Shown: positions 17,720-26,802 of the stretch, in pieces | How the letters are laid out: each line of letters starts with the position of its first letter | Position numbering within the stretch: the first letter of the stretch is position 1 | DNA from: Rubrobacter taiwanensis | GTDB lineage: Bacteria; Actinomycetota; Rubrobacteria; Rubrobacterales; Rubrobacteraceae | Direction: 5' to 3' | Assembly (NCBI RefSeq): GCF_004337705.1 | Contig: NZ_SKBU01000013.1 | Coordinates: 1-64,000, forward strand | Length of the DNA: 64,000 nt | Position numbers and translations under genes: made by a program | The notes under the pieces: model-generated | Told to the model about the DNA's origin: nothing | Database searches by the model: none | The model's input: only the letters and a program-made list of their open reading frames with translations

Positions 17720-18644
17720 TCGATTCCCCCTGCCTGGAGATTCGCCACTGTATAGCTGTGAAAGCGAGAATTATGAAGTAGAGCACGACACCCATTGCTG
17801 CTGCATAGCCCATTTGACCGGTTTGGAAGGCTGCTTGATAAATGTACTGAACTATTACAGTAGTTGAGAAGCCCGGACCACCACCGGTCATCACATAGAT
17901 CAAATCAAACACATGGAACGAGTAAATTACGTTAATAATTAGCAAGAAGAAAGTGGTTGGTCCTAGCAGTGGCCAGGTAATGTACCTGAACTGTTTCCAG
18001 CTTGAAGCGCCATCTACTTGAGCCGCATCATAGTAAGAACTAGGTATCGATTGAAGACCTGCAAGGTAAATAACCATGCAGAACCCTATCCTCGTCCAAA
18101 GTGTGGCTATGATCAAAGACGGCATGGCCCAAGTTGGTGAAGATAGCCAAGGGATAGGATCACTGCCCATTTGTCGGAGTGTGTTATTAATTATCCCGTA
18201 GTGATCATTGAATATCCACGAAGCTACTAGAGCTACTGCTACTCCTGAGATAACCACTGGCATGAAAAAGATACTGCGCAGTATTCCCCGAGCTGGAATC
18301 CACCGGTTAAGTAAAATGGCTACACCTAACCCTAAGATCATACTTGTGGGTACTGTGCCAAGAGTGTAAATGGCTGTATTGATCAATACCTGCCAAAATA
18401 AATCATCCTGCATCATGTTAAAATAGTTTCCGAGCCCGATAAATTGGGAAGTTCCGATCAAAGACCAATCGTGAAAGCTTATGTAGAATGCATATAAGAT
18501 TGGAATAAACATGAATGCAGCAAATACAATCATGTTTGGTGTTATGAACAAGTAAGGGATCAAACGGCGCTGATGGCGTTGCCACCAGCGCCGTATCCGG
18601 ATGCGCAGTTCGCCCGTGCCTTTCTGAAGAGGTCGGCGTTGCAT
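17712..18644 (-). CDS. sugar ABC transporter permease (MalF type)
   Basis: A 310-residue permease with about six helices after a basic N-terminal arm (RIRRWWQRHQRR) of about 30 residues. The EAA-type loop is near YYDAAQVDGASSWKQFRYIT. It forms the heterodimeric channel with the MalG-type partner. The line 17881-17940 inside it is only 21/60 G+C, while the codons for the N-terminal arm (about 18555-18644) return to the GC-rich host style. The seam suggests that a foreign transporter was joined to, or adapted at, a host-like 5' end. Confidence 0.93.
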   Translation of the reverse strand: MQRRPLQKGTGELRIRIRRWWQRHQRRLIPYLFITPNMIVFAAFMFIPILYAFYISFHDWSLIGTSQFIGLGNYFNMMQDDLFWQVLINTAIYTLGTVPTSMILGLGVAILLNRWIPARGILRSIFFMPVVISGVAVALVASWIFNDHYGIINNTLRQMGSDPIPWLSSPTWAMPSLIIATLWTRIGFCMVIYLAGLQSIPSSYYDAAQVDGASSWKQFRYITWPLLGPTTFFLLIINVIYSFHVFDLIYVMTGGGPGFSTTVIVQYIYQAAFQTGQMGYAAAMGVVLYFIILAFTAIQWRISRQGESIE

Positions 18645-18680
18645 TATTTAGCCTTTCGCTGCTGTGTGAGTTGAAACAGA

Positions 18681-19988
18681 CTAATTGCCTAATGCATTCG
18701 CAGTACCTTCTTCAATCTTTTGAGCTGTTGTTCGTGGATCCTGGCCTGCTACGAAAGCTAGTTCGAGTTCGTCAGCCATGACCTGGTTAATTTGGTTGAA
18801 TTCCGGAAGCGTTTGTACGCTAGCCATATGCTCTGGAATCGTTCTCGCCTGTTCGAGGAAAATCTCCATAGCATCTGGGCGAATCCGGTAGTCAAGTTCT
18901 TGCTCCAGAAGCGATGTACGAACCGGAATAAATGTTGCAGAAGTAACGAAGTTGCGCATGTTGTCTTCATTAACAACGAATTTTATAAAGTCTGCGGCAA
19001 CTTCTGGATGATTGCTATCCTTGCTCACAGCAAGAGCGTTTCCCCCCATATCAGAGGCTTTCTCAATATTGCACGGCATATAAGTTACACCATACTCAAA
19101 ATTGGTCATATGGTCCTCTAAATACGGCAAATACCAGTCACCGTTGAGCATCATGCCGATTGTGCCATTCGCGAAGAGTGCATGGATTTCTTCAGTGCTC
19201 TTGACTGAGGTGTTTGGGGGAACGAGGTCTTCTTCGAACCAACTTTGAGTCCAGGCGATAGTATCAATGCCTTCAGGGGTATTGATTTGTGGAGCACTCA
19301 GATCATCATTGAGAAACTGTCCACCGCGCTGATAAAGGAATGGCATCCAACGATAAGGATTGCTCTCCTGCCAATTCATGGCGAAACCAAAAGTAGCATT
19401 AGTCTCTTCCTTGATCTGCCGAGCTAGGTTAGTGAACTCTTCCCAAGACCAGCACTCTTCTAGACTTTGAGGTACTTCAACGCCAAGTTGCTCAAAATAG
19501 TCAGCGTTATAGAAAAGCGCAAAGGTGTCAGTGTGATGTGGCAAGCCATAAACTCGATCTTCATAACCTACTGCTTGCCAGAAAGCCGGTTCAAACTCAT
19601 CTCCATCCCCTTCACTGAGGTAGGGAGTTAAGTCTACCAAAGCGCCTTCTGAACTATAGCGACCGATTTGCTGGTATTGCATGCGCACTATATCAGGTGC
19701 GTTACCTGCAGCCAGCCGTGTGTCAAGTTGCTCATAGTAATCAGAGGGAACATGGGTCAGATTAATGGAAACATCAGGGTTTTCTGCTTCATACTGATTG
19801 ATAATGTTCTGGAACGCTTCTAACTCGGCGTCGATACCCCAAGTAGCAAAGTTAAGTTGAATTTCTCCTTCTGCCTCTGAGGTATCTCCGCCGCACCCTC
19901 CCAACAGCACAAGACCAGCCCCGGCCCCCAGGCCGGTGATCAAAAACTCCCGCCGGGTGAGACCACGCCCCCGCACTCCTCTCGCCAT
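18681..19988 (-). CDS. sugar ABC transporter substrate-binding lipoprotein
   Basis: A 435-residue extracellular solute-binding protein (family 1). The N-terminus has a Tat-type motif LTRREFL (R12-R13), a hydrophobic stretch and the lipobox LLGGC (C32), so it is exported folded and anchored to the membrane. The mature domain contains SYLSEG-type and WSWEEFTNLARQIKEET segments normal for this family. It is the first gene of the operon and follows AAGGAGGAG. The codons for about residues 1-42 are GC-rich (44/60 in 19921-19980), whereas the mature part is AT-rich (22/60 in 19081-19140), a sharp change inside one gene. Likely ligands are galactosides, from the operon context. Confidence 0.92.
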   Translation of the reverse strand: MARGVRGRGLTRREFLITGLGAGAGLVLLGGCGGDTSEAEGEIQLNFATWGIDAELEAFQNIINQYEAENPDVSINLTHVPSDYYEQLDTRLAAGNAPDIVRMQYQQIGRYSSEGALVDLTPYLSEGDGDEFEPAFWQAVGYEDRVYGLPHHTDTFALFYNADYFEQLGVEVPQSLEECWSWEEFTNLARQIKEETNATFGFAMNWQESNPYRWMPFLYQRGGQFLNDDLSAPQINTPEGIDTIAWTQSWFEEDLVPPNTSVKSTEEIHALFANGTIGMMLNGDWYLPYLEDHMTNFEYGVTYMPCNIEKASDMGGNALAVSKDSNHPEVAADFIKFVVNEDNMRNFVTSATFIPVRTSLLEQELDYRIRPDAMEIFLEQARTIPEHMASVQTLPEFNQINQVMADELELAFVAGQDPRTTAQKIEEGTANALGN

Positions 19989-20038
19989 CCGCCTGCTCCT
20001 CCTTCACGCAAACTGCACGTACTCGAGAGATTGACACA

Positions 20039-20085
20039 AATTTACCAGCACTCCGAACTAAAGTCAACGATATCAAACAGATATC
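20039..20085 (-). promoter_or_regulatory. promoter of the galactoside operon with paired GATATC sites
   Basis: On the minus strand TTGACT (20062-20067) and TAAATT (20039-20044) are separated by 17 bases, a good sigma70-type promoter 51-74 bases upstream of the binding-protein start. Just upstream of the -35 lie two GATATC boxes (20069-20074 and 20080-20085) spaced by five bases, an arrangement fitting an activator or a dimeric regulator. No regulator gene is adjacent. Assignment is by pattern. Confidence 0.6.
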
Positions 20086-20195
20086 ATGTGGAAAATTTGC
20101 TTGTTTTGCAGAGTACGGGAGCTGGCAGGGGCATCCGGGGCTCTTGCCAGGGGTGTGCGAAGGCGGTGGAGGGGCGTGGTAACATAGCGCCCGAG

Positions 20196-20429
20196 ATGGG
20201 ATCCGAGCGGAATACGATCTTGAGCGCCCTGTACTCGCTAGGGGTGCTGTTCGTCTCCGGGGTTATGCGCTGGATCCTCCTCTACTGGCCGGCCATCTCC
20301 GGGGCTGCGTTCCTGGCTCTGATGGGCTGGGAGCTGGAGAGGACTCTCACCGCCGGCGTCGCCGTCGTGATCCTCCAGGGGACATGGACCCTAATGTATG
20401 TCGTGTACATGAGCAACCGGGAGGTGTGA
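20196..20429 (+). CDS. small two-helix membrane protein
   Basis: A 77-residue protein with two hydrophobic stretches (about 9-34 and 49-71, including [18 protein letters not shown] and [19 protein letters not shown]). The ATG at 20196 is chosen because the region upstream is non-coding and AT-rich; the SD is weak (CCGAG). Its TGA overlaps the dut ATG, so the two genes are coupled. I do not recognise a family. The tight link to dut, the Mut7-C gene and the glycosyltransferase suggests a four-gene operon. Confidence 0.6.
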   Translation: MGSERNTILSALYSLGVLFVSGVMRWILLYWPAISGAAFLALMGWELERTLTAGVAVVILQGTWTLMYVVYMSNREV

Positions 20430-20866
20430 TGGAGGTCTTCTTCCGTCGCCTGCGGCCGGGGGCTGAGGCGCCGGCTCGCGCCCATGCCGGGGATGCGGGC
20501 TACGACCTGCGTGCCGCCGGGAGCGCGGTGCTCCCGCCCGGCGGCCGGGCTCTGGTGGGAACGGGGATAGCCGTCGCCATCCCGGAGGGGTACGGGGGTT
20601 TCGTGCTGCCGCGCAGCGGGCTGGCGGCGAGGCATGGAATCTCGCTCGTCAATGCTCCCGGACTCATAGACTCGGGGTACCGGGGTGAGATCAGGGTCCC
20701 TCTCATCAACCACGACCCGGAGGAGAGCTTCGAGGTGGAACCCGGGATGCGGATCGCCCAGCTCGTCATCCTGCGGGTGGAGGCGGTCCGCTTCGTCGCG
20801 GCGGACTCGCTGGAGGCTGCGGCCGACGGGCGGGGGGAGAAGGGGTTCGGTTCATCGGGGATATGA
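20429..20866 (+). CDS. dut: dUTP diphosphatase
   Basis: A 145-residue trimeric dUTPase hydrolysing dUTP to dUMP. All five motifs are visible: AGYDLRAA (1), [12 protein letters not shown] (2), [20 protein letters not shown] (3), GMRIAQLVI (4) and the C-terminal [10 protein letters not shown] (5). The ATG overlaps the preceding stop, which fixes the start; longer in-frame extensions are not dUTPase-like. It overlaps the following gene by four bases. Confidence 0.95.
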   Translation: MEVFFRRLRPGAEAPARAHAGDAGYDLRAAGSAVLPPGGRALVGTGIAVAIPEGYGGFVLPRSGLAARHGISLVNAPGLIDSGYRGEIRVPLINHDPEESFEVEPGMRIAQLVILRVEAVRFVAADSLEAAADGRGEKGFGSSGI

Positions 20867-21327
20867 AGTTCCTCTGCGACGCCATGCTCGGAGGGCTCGC
20901 GAAGTGGTTGCGGGCCTCCGGGTACGACACCTACTACGCGCGGGAGGGCACCGAGCTGGCCGACGGATTCCTGGTGCGGCTAGCGGCCGATGAGGGCCGG
21001 GCGCTCCTCACCAGCGACGGCGGATTTCTGGAGCGGAAGCCGGTGCGCGACGGCGAGATAGAGTTTCTGCTGCTGCCGCACGGACCCGTGGAGGGACAGC
21101 TGCGGCGGGTGGTGCGGCACTACGGGCTCGTCCGGCGGGAGTCCCGCTGCATGGAGTGCAACGGGGAGCTGCGGCAGGTCTCCGCCGGCGCGGTGTCGGG
21201 CAGGGTGCCCTGCGGGGTCGCGGAGGACCATGACAGGTTCTTCCTGTGCGGGGGCTGCGGGCGCGTATTCTGGCACGGTTCGCACTGGGAGAGGATCGGG
21301 GGGCGGCTGGCGCGGGTCTTCGGATGA
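20863..21327 (+). CDS. Mut7-C RNase domain protein
   Basis: A 154-residue protein of the Mut7-C (DUF82) group. It begins [20 protein letters not shown], the PIN-like acidic core, followed by [17 protein letters not shown]. The C-terminal half carries a zinc ribbon with C-x2-C pairs ([10 protein letters not shown] and [16 protein letters not shown]). Similar stand-alone bacterial proteins are predicted ribonucleases. It overlaps dut and the next gene through ATGA junctions. Confidence 0.88.
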   Translation: MKFLCDAMLGGLAKWLRASGYDTYYAREGTELADGFLVRLAADEGRALLTSDGGFLERKPVRDGEIEFLLLPHGPVEGQLRRVVRHYGLVRRESRCMECNGELRQVSAGAVSGRVPCGVAEDHDRFFLCGGCGRVFWHGSHWERIGGRLARVFG

Positions 21328-22454
21328 GGATCTGCATCGTCTCTCCCTACTCCTGGGCCTTCCCCGGCGGCGTGGTGGAGCACGTCGACGCTCTGGCGCA
21401 GCATCTGGAGCGGCGGGGGCATGTGGTGCGGGTCATCGCGCCGAACGACCCTCTGGATTTGCGCACAAGGGTCCTGCACCCGCGGCTGGGGCGGCACGGT
21501 GCCCTTCCCTCCCGCGTGATACCCGTGGGACGCTCCATCCCGATCCCCTCCAACGGTTCTCTGGGGAACCTGGCGTTCTCGCCGCGCACCCTGTGGCGCG
21601 TGAAGCGCACGATAAAGCGCATCCGGCCGGAGGTGGTGCATCTGCACGAGCCGCTATTGCCCCCGATCTGCTGGCTTGCGAGCTGGGCCGTGCAGGAGAT
21701 GGGGATCCCGATCGCGGGCACCTTCCACGCTCACTACCCCGGTGGCTGCTACCATTACCGGCTCTTCAAGCCGCTGCTGGAGCCCCTGGTCGAGGCCCTT
21801 GACGCCCGCATAGCCGTCTCCCCGGCGGCGGCCGCGACGGCCGGGGAGCACTTCCCCGGCGAGTACGCCATCATCCCGAACGGGGTGGACGTGGACCGCT
21901 TCCGGAACGGTGAGACCGGGCGCGACCCTTACCGGGTGCTCTTCGTCGGCCGGCCGGACGAGCGCAAGGGGCTGCCCATCCTGCTGCGCGCGTTCTACGG
22001 CGTGGTGCGCCGGGTGCCGCAGGCCCGGCTTGTTGTGGTCGGGAGCCGCCCGGAGGATGTGAAGGTGCCGAAGGGGTTACTCTCCAGCGTGGAGGTGCGG
22101 GGGATGGTGGACGATGCCGGGCTGGTACGCAGCATGCGTACCGCGGGTGTGCTCTGCGCGCCCTCTACGGGAGGAGAGTCTTTCGGGCTCGTGCTCATCG
22201 AGGCCATGGCCGCCGGGCTTCCGGTCGTGGCGAGCGACATACCCGGCTACGACGCGGTCGTTACCTCCGGGGAGGACGGGCTCTTGGTTCCGCCCGGAGA
22301 GCCCGCCGCGCTGGCGGACGCCCTCGTGCGCGTGCTGAAGGACCGGCGGCTGCGGGAGAAGCTCTCCCGCGCGGGGGAGAGGACCGCCCGCCGCTACGCC
22401 TGGCCGCGGGTAGCGGCGGAGATAGAGCGGGTCTACCTCAGGATTCTGGGCTGA
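21324..22454 (+). CDS. GT4 glycosyltransferase, PimA-like
   Basis: A 376-residue GT-B enzyme. The N-terminus [20 protein letters not shown] with the glycine-rich GGV loop and the later HLHEPLLP match phosphatidyl-myo-inositol mannosyltransferases (PimA) of actinobacteria. The nucleotide-sugar part has VGRPDERKGLPILLRAF and the E-x7-E motif in ESFGLVLIEAMAAG. The start is the ATG overlapping the previous TGA. A role in mannosylating a membrane lipid is likely, but GT4 donors and acceptors cannot be fixed from sequence. Its end overlaps the convergent membrane-protein gene by 22 bases. Confidence 0.85.
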   Translation: MRICIVSPYSWAFPGGVVEHVDALAQHLERRGHVVRVIAPNDPLDLRTRVLHPRLGRHGALPSRVIPVGRSIPIPSNGSLGNLAFSPRTLWRVKRTIKRIRPEVVHLHEPLLPPICWLASWAVQEMGIPIAGTFHAHYPGGCYHYRLFKPLLEPLVEALDARIAVSPAAAATAGEHFPGEYAIIPNGVDVDRFRNGETGRDPYRVLFVGRPDERKGLPILLRAFYGVVRRVPQARLVVVGSRPEDVKVPKGLLSSVEVRGMVDDAGLVRSMRTAGVLCAPSTGGESFGLVLIEAMAAGLPVVASDIPGYDAVVTSGEDGLLVPPGEPAALADALVRVLKDRRLREKLSRAGERTARRYAWPRVAAEIERVYLRILG

Positions 22455-24280
22455 CCACCCTTGGGGGTCAGCAGCACGACCGCCGCCGCAGCCGCCGGGT
22501 AGGCGAGCGTCAGGACCGTGGCGACGAGCCCCGAATCGTTGAGCGCGCCCATCGCCAGCGCCGCGACCGCGCCGCCGAGCATACCGGCTCCGAACGCCGT
22601 GCCGCGCACCCGGAGCCAGCCGGCGCAGGCTATCCCGGCGAAGGCTGCAAAGACGGCGAGCAGCGCCGGGTTCAGGAGGTGTTGGAGGCTCAGAAGCAGC
22701 CTCTGCGCCGCGACCGCCGCGAGGTCCAGCCGGCCGGAGAGCGCCCGGGTACCGTGGGACGCCTCCGGGTCCAGCAGGGCGGAGAGCAAGGATGCCGCCG
22801 CTGCGAGCCCGAGCCCGCCGGCGCTCCAGAGTACGGCTCCTGCCGGACCGTTCCTGCGCATCAGCCCGAGCGTGGCCCCGATCCCGGCCCCGGCCGCCAG
22901 CGAGGCGCCCACGTTCGCTCCCGTGACCGGCAGCCCGAGCACCGGTACGGCCAGGGATCCGGCCACCGCTAGGCTCCAGAAGAGCTGCGGCCGGCGGGCG
23001 CAGAGCGCGCCCAGGCCCACGCAGAGCGCCCCGAGCAGCACGGCCGCGTACTCGTTCCCGATACCGTAGAACCGGGCCCCGTAGGCCGGGTTGAACCCCA
23101 GCGTGCTGTAGCGCATGAGGGCACCGCCGGCGGCGGAGTCGGCTGCTATGGCGAGGGTGGAGATCAGGAACACCAGCGCCAGATGCCCGCTCCACGAGCC
23201 GGAGAGCCGGAGCGCCAGAGCCGCCAAGCCCGCGGCGAACCCCAGCGTCAGGGCAGCCGCGGGTGCGGCGCCGGTCACGGGGAAGGCGGCGGCGAGCAGG
23301 GCCCCTGCGGGCAGTGCGGTGCCGGCGAGTATTGAGTATGCCACCCCATCCCGGCCCCACCGGAGCGCGCTTCCGGCGAGGAGGGGGATGCTCGCGGCGG
23401 CGATCAGAGCCCACACCGCGAACCTCTGCTCCGCTACGAACGCCAACCGCTCCTGCATCCGCTCCACCGGTTCCGGGCCGCCCGGCTCGATGGTCGCCGC
23501 TCTTCCGGTCATCTCCGGCGGGGCGGGGGCGCCGAGCGCCGCGAGCAGCGTCGGCGCTACGTCGGCGCTCGAGATAAGCCCCGCCGTGCGGGTGCCGGGA
23601 GAGTAGAGCGCTCCCGGTTCGCCGTCCGGCTGCAGCAGCGTGAAGGGGGTCAGGTTCGCCGCTCCTTCCGGAGCCAGGGGCGAGGCGACGGCCACCGCGG
23701 CTCCCGCGGCGCGGGCGGCCTCGACGGCTTCGGCCGCCTCCTCCGGACCGGCGGCCTCCAGCGCGATGAAGCCCGCGCCGGCCTCCAGCGCCTCCCCGAG
23801 AATCGCGCCGGGGGGACCCTCCGGGTACCTCAGCGGTACGTTGCCTGCGGAGTCCATGGCTACGAGGAGCGCCCGGTCTCCCACGGCCGCAGCCTTCACC
23901 CCCGATCTCGCGAGCGCGTCGCCCAGAGCTCCGGGGTGCACGGTGGATGCGGGGCCGGTGAACGCCTCTCCGATTCGGGCGGTCGCCCCGGGCAGCTCCC
24001 GGGGGGCTACGGACGTGTCCGCCCGCGCTCCGGCGCCGAGGAAGAGGTAGGGCAGCCGGGGGTCTTGGGGCTTCTCGCCCTGGACGGTGGAGAGGTTCGC
24101 CACCGCTCCCTCCTCGAAGACCGCAGCGAGCTCCGGGTTCTCGCGCACCGCTTCCCAGGAGAGCTCCTCTACCAGCACGAGCACGGCCGGGCGCTCCGGC
24201 GGGGCAGCGGCTGCCGGGTGTGCGGCGCCGGCCAGCAACAGCAGGCAGAAGAGCAGCAGGACGGGGGCTATCTTTCGCAC
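22433..24280 (-). CDS. membrane protein with exported phosphatase-like N-domain
   Basis: A 615-residue protein. A signal peptide (KIAPVLLLFCLLLLAGA) leads to an extracellular domain (about 25-285) with VLVLVEELSW, DPRLPYLFLGAGARAD and SSADVAPTLLAALG, the last resembling the C-terminal DxxPT motif of alkaline-phosphatase-superfamily enzymes. About ten hydrophobic helices follow (295-610). Similar proteins in Firmicutes and actinobacteria are uncharacterised. The first metal-ligand region is not clearly conserved, so activity is uncertain. It is convergent with the PimA-like gene. Confidence 0.6.
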   Translation of the reverse strand: MRKIAPVLLLFCLLLLAGAAHPAAAAPPERPAVLVLVEELSWEAVRENPELAAVFEEGAVANLSTVQGEKPQDPRLPYLFLGAGARADTSVAPRELPGATARIGEAFTGPASTVHPGALGDALARSGVKAAAVGDRALLVAMDSAGNVPLRYPEGPPGAILGEALEAGAGFIALEAAGPEEAAEAVEAARAAGAAVAVASPLAPEGAANLTPFTLLQPDGEPGALYSPGTRTAGLISSADVAPTLLAALGAPAPPEMTGRAATIEPGGPEPVERMQERLAFVAEQRFAVWALIAAASIPLLAGSALRWGRDGVAYSILAGTALPAGALLAAAFPVTGAAPAAALTLGFAAGLAALALRLSGSWSGHLALVFLISTLAIAADSAAGGALMRYSTLGFNPAYGARFYGIGNEYAAVLLGALCVGLGALCARRPQLFWSLAVAGSLAVPVLGLPVTGANVGASLAAGAGIGATLGLMRRNGPAGAVLWSAGGLGLAAAASLLSALLDPEASHGTRALSGRLDLAAVAAQRLLLSLQHLLNPALLAVFAAFAGIACAGWLRVRGTAFGAGMLGGAVAALAMGALNDSGLVATVLTLAYPAAAAAVVLLTPKGGQPRILR

Positions 24281-24337
24281 AGCGAGCTTATCCTAGCAGA
24301 GCGCGGGGGCGGCCGGATGTTGCTAGACTTCTGCTCC

Positions 24338-24892
24338 GTGAACGCGACGACGCACGCCGTTTTCGGAGTGGCGGCTCTGGCGGGGGCCGGGGCCGCTCTG
24401 GGCGTGGAGCCCAGCCCGTACGCGTACCCGGCGGCCGTGGCCGCGGCCTGGCTGCCGGACATAGACAACCCGCGCAGCAGGCTGGGCAACGGCCTGAGCC
24501 GGCTGAAGAGCCCCGTTCTGAACGCCGCAACCCGGCCTCTGAGCTGGGCGCTGCGGACGATCTCCTTCGTGCTGGCGCGGACCGTGGGCCACCGGACCCT
24601 GACACACTCCCTTCTGGGGGGCGCTCTCTTCGCGCTTTTGGTCTCGCCGCTGCGGGAGCTGCTGCCGGGACTCTGGCTGGCACTGGTCGCGGGCTACGCC
24701 TCGCACATCTTCGCCGACGCGCTGAACACCCGCGGCGTGCCGCTCCTGTGGCCGGTGGGGCGGCCGTTCCGGCTGCTGCCCGGCGGCGTGAGATCTGGCG
24801 GGGCGGCGGAGTTGGCGATCGCGGCCGGGACGGCGGTAGTGGCCGGTTACCTACTCTCGGTGGCGCACCCGGAGATCCCGGGCCTCCTCTAG
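24338..24892 (+). CDS. metal-dependent hydrolase-like membrane protein (YdjM/DUF457)
   Basis: A 184-residue membrane protein with the DUF457 layout: THAVFG at the N-terminus, WLPDIDNPRS, GHRTLTHSLLG (histidines proposed to bind metal) and GYASHIFADALNTRG. Related proteins include the SOS-induced E. coli YdjM. I start it at the GTG giving VNATTHAVFG, the usual family start; an in-frame ATG at 24317 would add seven residues. Neither has a clear SD. The 3' end overlaps the convergent yqeK by 42 bases. Confidence 0.8.
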   Translation: MNATTHAVFGVAALAGAGAALGVEPSPYAYPAAVAAAWLPDIDNPRSRLGNGLSRLKSPVLNAATRPLSWALRTISFVLARTVGHRTLTHSLLGGALFALLVSPLRELLPGLWLALVAGYASHIFADALNTRGVPLLWPVGRPFRLLPGGVRSGGAAELAIAAGTAVVAGYLLSVAHPEIPGLL

Positions 24893-25453
24893 CCACTCCA
24901 GGGCGGCGCGGCTGCTGGGGTGGATCTCCCTGCCCTTCGCCTCGATGTGCTCGTTCTGGTCCCGCAGCGTGATAGCGGCCGCTTCGTAGAGATCCCGCTC
25001 CCGCACAACCTCCCGCAGCCGCTCGACGCCGGGGTACCGGCGGCCGGGCTCGGTCTTGTCTGCCAGGTAGAGCACCAGCCCCAGCGGGCTCATCTCCGGG
25101 GCGGTGGTGGTGTGGGTGCGGATGGCGGCCAGGATCTCCGCGTCCTCGAGGCCCAGCTCCCGGCGGACGAGCTCGGCCGCTACCGGGGCGTGCAGGAGGC
25201 CCGGCTGCCGCCGCTCGAATTCTCCGACCGGGATGCTCCACTCTTCGGCCAGCCGCAGCAGCTTCTCCGGCGGGATCTCGCGGGCGGCGTCGTGCAGGAG
25301 GCCGGCGAGGTACGCCCTGTCCGGGTTCGTGCCGTGGATCTTCGCCAGCTCCCGGGCCGCGGCCGCCACCCGCCGGGAGTGACCGCGGCGCTCGCCGGAG
25401 AGCCTGCGGGCTACGTACTTCTCCGCCCGCCGGATGGTTTCGGCAGAAGCCAT
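24851..25453 (-). CDS. yqeK: HD-domain nucleotide hydrolase YqeK
   Basis: A 200-residue HD-superfamily protein. Metal ligands are visible as HSRRV, LLHDAAREIP, LHAPVAAELV, HTT and LADKTEPGR, the last being a mark of YqeK, which splits diadenosine tetraphosphate symmetrically in Firmicutes. YqeK is often next to nadD and rsfS; here it sits alone, divergent from cinA with a 23-base gap. The function is a family assignment. Confidence 0.88.
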   Translation of the reverse strand: MASAETIRRAEKYVARRLSGERRGHSRRVAAAARELAKIHGTNPDRAYLAGLLHDAAREIPPEKLLRLAEEWSIPVGEFERRQPGLLHAPVAAELVRRELGLEDAEILAAIRTHTTTAPEMSPLGLVLYLADKTEPGRRYPGVERLREVVRERDLYEAAAITLRDQNEHIEAKGREIHPSSRAALEWLEEARDLRVRHRE

Positions 25454-25476
25454 GGAGGGAATTGTAGAATACCGGA

Positions 25477-26751
25477 GTGAGTAAAGACCAGCGCACCATA
25501 GAGACCGCGGAGATAATAGCCGTCGGGAGCGAGATGCTGCTGGGCGAGCTGGTGGACACCAACTCCGCCTGGCTGAGCCGGCGGCTCGCCGCGCTCGGGA
25601 TCTCCATCTACCGGCACACCACGGTTGGAGACAACCGGGAGCGCATTACGGCCGTTCTGCGGGAGGCCGCCGCTCGCGCCGACCTCGTCCTCACGACCGG
25701 CGGACTCGGTCCGACCTCCGACGACCTGACGATGGAGTGCCTGGCGCGCGCTGCCGGAAGGGAGCTCGTCGAGTATCCGGAGGCGCGGGAGCACATAGAA
25801 CGGGCGTTCGCCCGGATCGGGTACACCAGCCCGCCGCGGTCTAACTACAAGCAGGCGCTCTTCCCAGAAGGTTCTGCCCTCATCCGCAACCCTTTAGGGA
25901 CCGCGCTGGGGGCGATGGTGGAGCTGGACGGGACGCTCGTCGCCACCTTCCCCGGCGTGCCTGCCGAGATGCAGATCATGTTCGATGAAGAGGTCGAGCC
26001 CGTCATCCGGGCCCGGAGCGCCGGGGGCGTCATCCTCTCGCGCACGCTGTGGTTCGTGGGGATCGGGGAGTCCGCGCTGGCCGAGCGGGTGCAGGATCTC
26101 CTGGACATGTCCGACCCCACGGTCGCACCGCTCGCCGGTCAGGGACGGGTGCGGCTGCGCATAACCGCCCGCGCCGGAACCGAGGAGGAGGCTAAGGAGA
26201 AGATACGGCCGGTGGAGCACGAGATCCTCTCCCGCCTCCGCAAGTACTACTTCGGGGCCGACGACGATACGCTGGAGAGCGTGGTGGGCCGGATGCTGCA
26301 GGAGCGGGGGGCGACGCTCGCGCTGGCCGAGAGCTGCACCGGCGGTCTTCTGGCCAAGCGCTTGACCGACGTGCCGGGCTCCTCCGCGTACTTCAGGGAA
26401 GGCTTCGTCACCTACTCCAACGAGTCCAAAGAGCGCCTGCTCGGCGTCCCGCACGAGCTGCTGGTGCAGCACGGGGCCGTGAGCGAACCGGTCGCCCGCG
26501 CGATGGCCGGGGGCGCGAGGGAGGTGGCCGGCACCGACTACGGCCTCTCGGTCACCGGCGTCGCCGGGCCGGAGGGCGGCACGGAGGAGAAGCCCGTCGG
26601 GCTGGTCTGGATCGGGCTGGCGCACGGGGAGGGCGTCATCACCGAGCGCCTGGATCTCTCCGCCTGGGCGCGCTCGCGGTCCGCCATCCGGGAGCGCAGC
26701 GCCAACCGCGCCTTCGACCTGCTGCGCCGGTACCTTTCTGAACATAATTAA
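25477..26751 (+). CDS. cinA: CinA-family protein (competence/damage-inducible)
   Basis: A 424-residue two-domain protein. The N-terminal MoaB-like domain (about 10-175) carries [20 protein letters not shown] and [13 protein letters not shown], a COG1058 pyrophosphatase type. The C-terminal CinA amidase domain (about 265-420) has [19 protein letters not shown] and [11 protein letters not shown]. Full-length CinA cleaves ADP-ribose and deamidates NMN in NAD recycling. It starts with GTG just after CCGGA and ends TAA. The following bases begin the promoter of the RNA unit. Confidence 0.93.
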   Translation: MSKDQRTIETAEIIAVGSEMLLGELVDTNSAWLSRRLAALGISIYRHTTVGDNRERITAVLREAAARADLVLTTGGLGPTSDDLTMECLARAAGRELVEYPEAREHIERAFARIGYTSPPRSNYKQALFPEGSALIRNPLGTALGAMVELDGTLVATFPGVPAEMQIMFDEEVEPVIRARSAGGVILSRTLWFVGIGESALAERVQDLLDMSDPTVAPLAGQGRVRLRITARAGTEEEAKEKIRPVEHEILSRLRKYYFGADDDTLESVVGRMLQERGATLALAESCTGGLLAKRLTDVPGSSAYFREGFVTYSNESKERLLGVPHELLVQHGAVSEPVARAMAGGAREVAGTDYGLSVTGVAGPEGGTEEKPVGLVWIGLAHGEGVITERLDLSAWARSRSAIRERSANRAFDLLRRYLSEHN

Positions 26752-26767
26752 AATTTTCTTAACGCCC

Positions 26768-26796
26768 TTGTCCGGGTGCGTGGCGGGTAGTACACT
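26768..26796 (+). promoter_or_regulatory. sigma70-like promoter of the orphan RNA unit
   Basis: TTGTCC (26768-26773) and TACACT (26791-26796) are separated by 17 bases, each matching four of six consensus bases. They stand 17-45 bases after the cinA stop, in front of a stretch with no ORF over 22 codons but with strong RNA structure and a terminator. A start of transcription near 26803 is expected. Confidence 0.6.
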
Positions 26797-26802
26797 TCCG
26801 GT

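Noticed and set aside
16853-19988. Prophage or insertion element as explanation for the low GC
   Set aside because: No integrase, transposase, inverted ends or phage genes; all three genes are normal sugar importer parts that fit the operon.
23936-24316. Upstream extension of the DUF457 gene
   Set aside because: It reads antisense through the membrane-protein gene and lacks family similarity; the fold begins at THAVFG.
24288-25607. A 439-codon minus-strand frame over yqeK and DUF457
   Set aside because: It is frame-shifted relative to YqeK and shows Arg/Pro-rich shadow composition.
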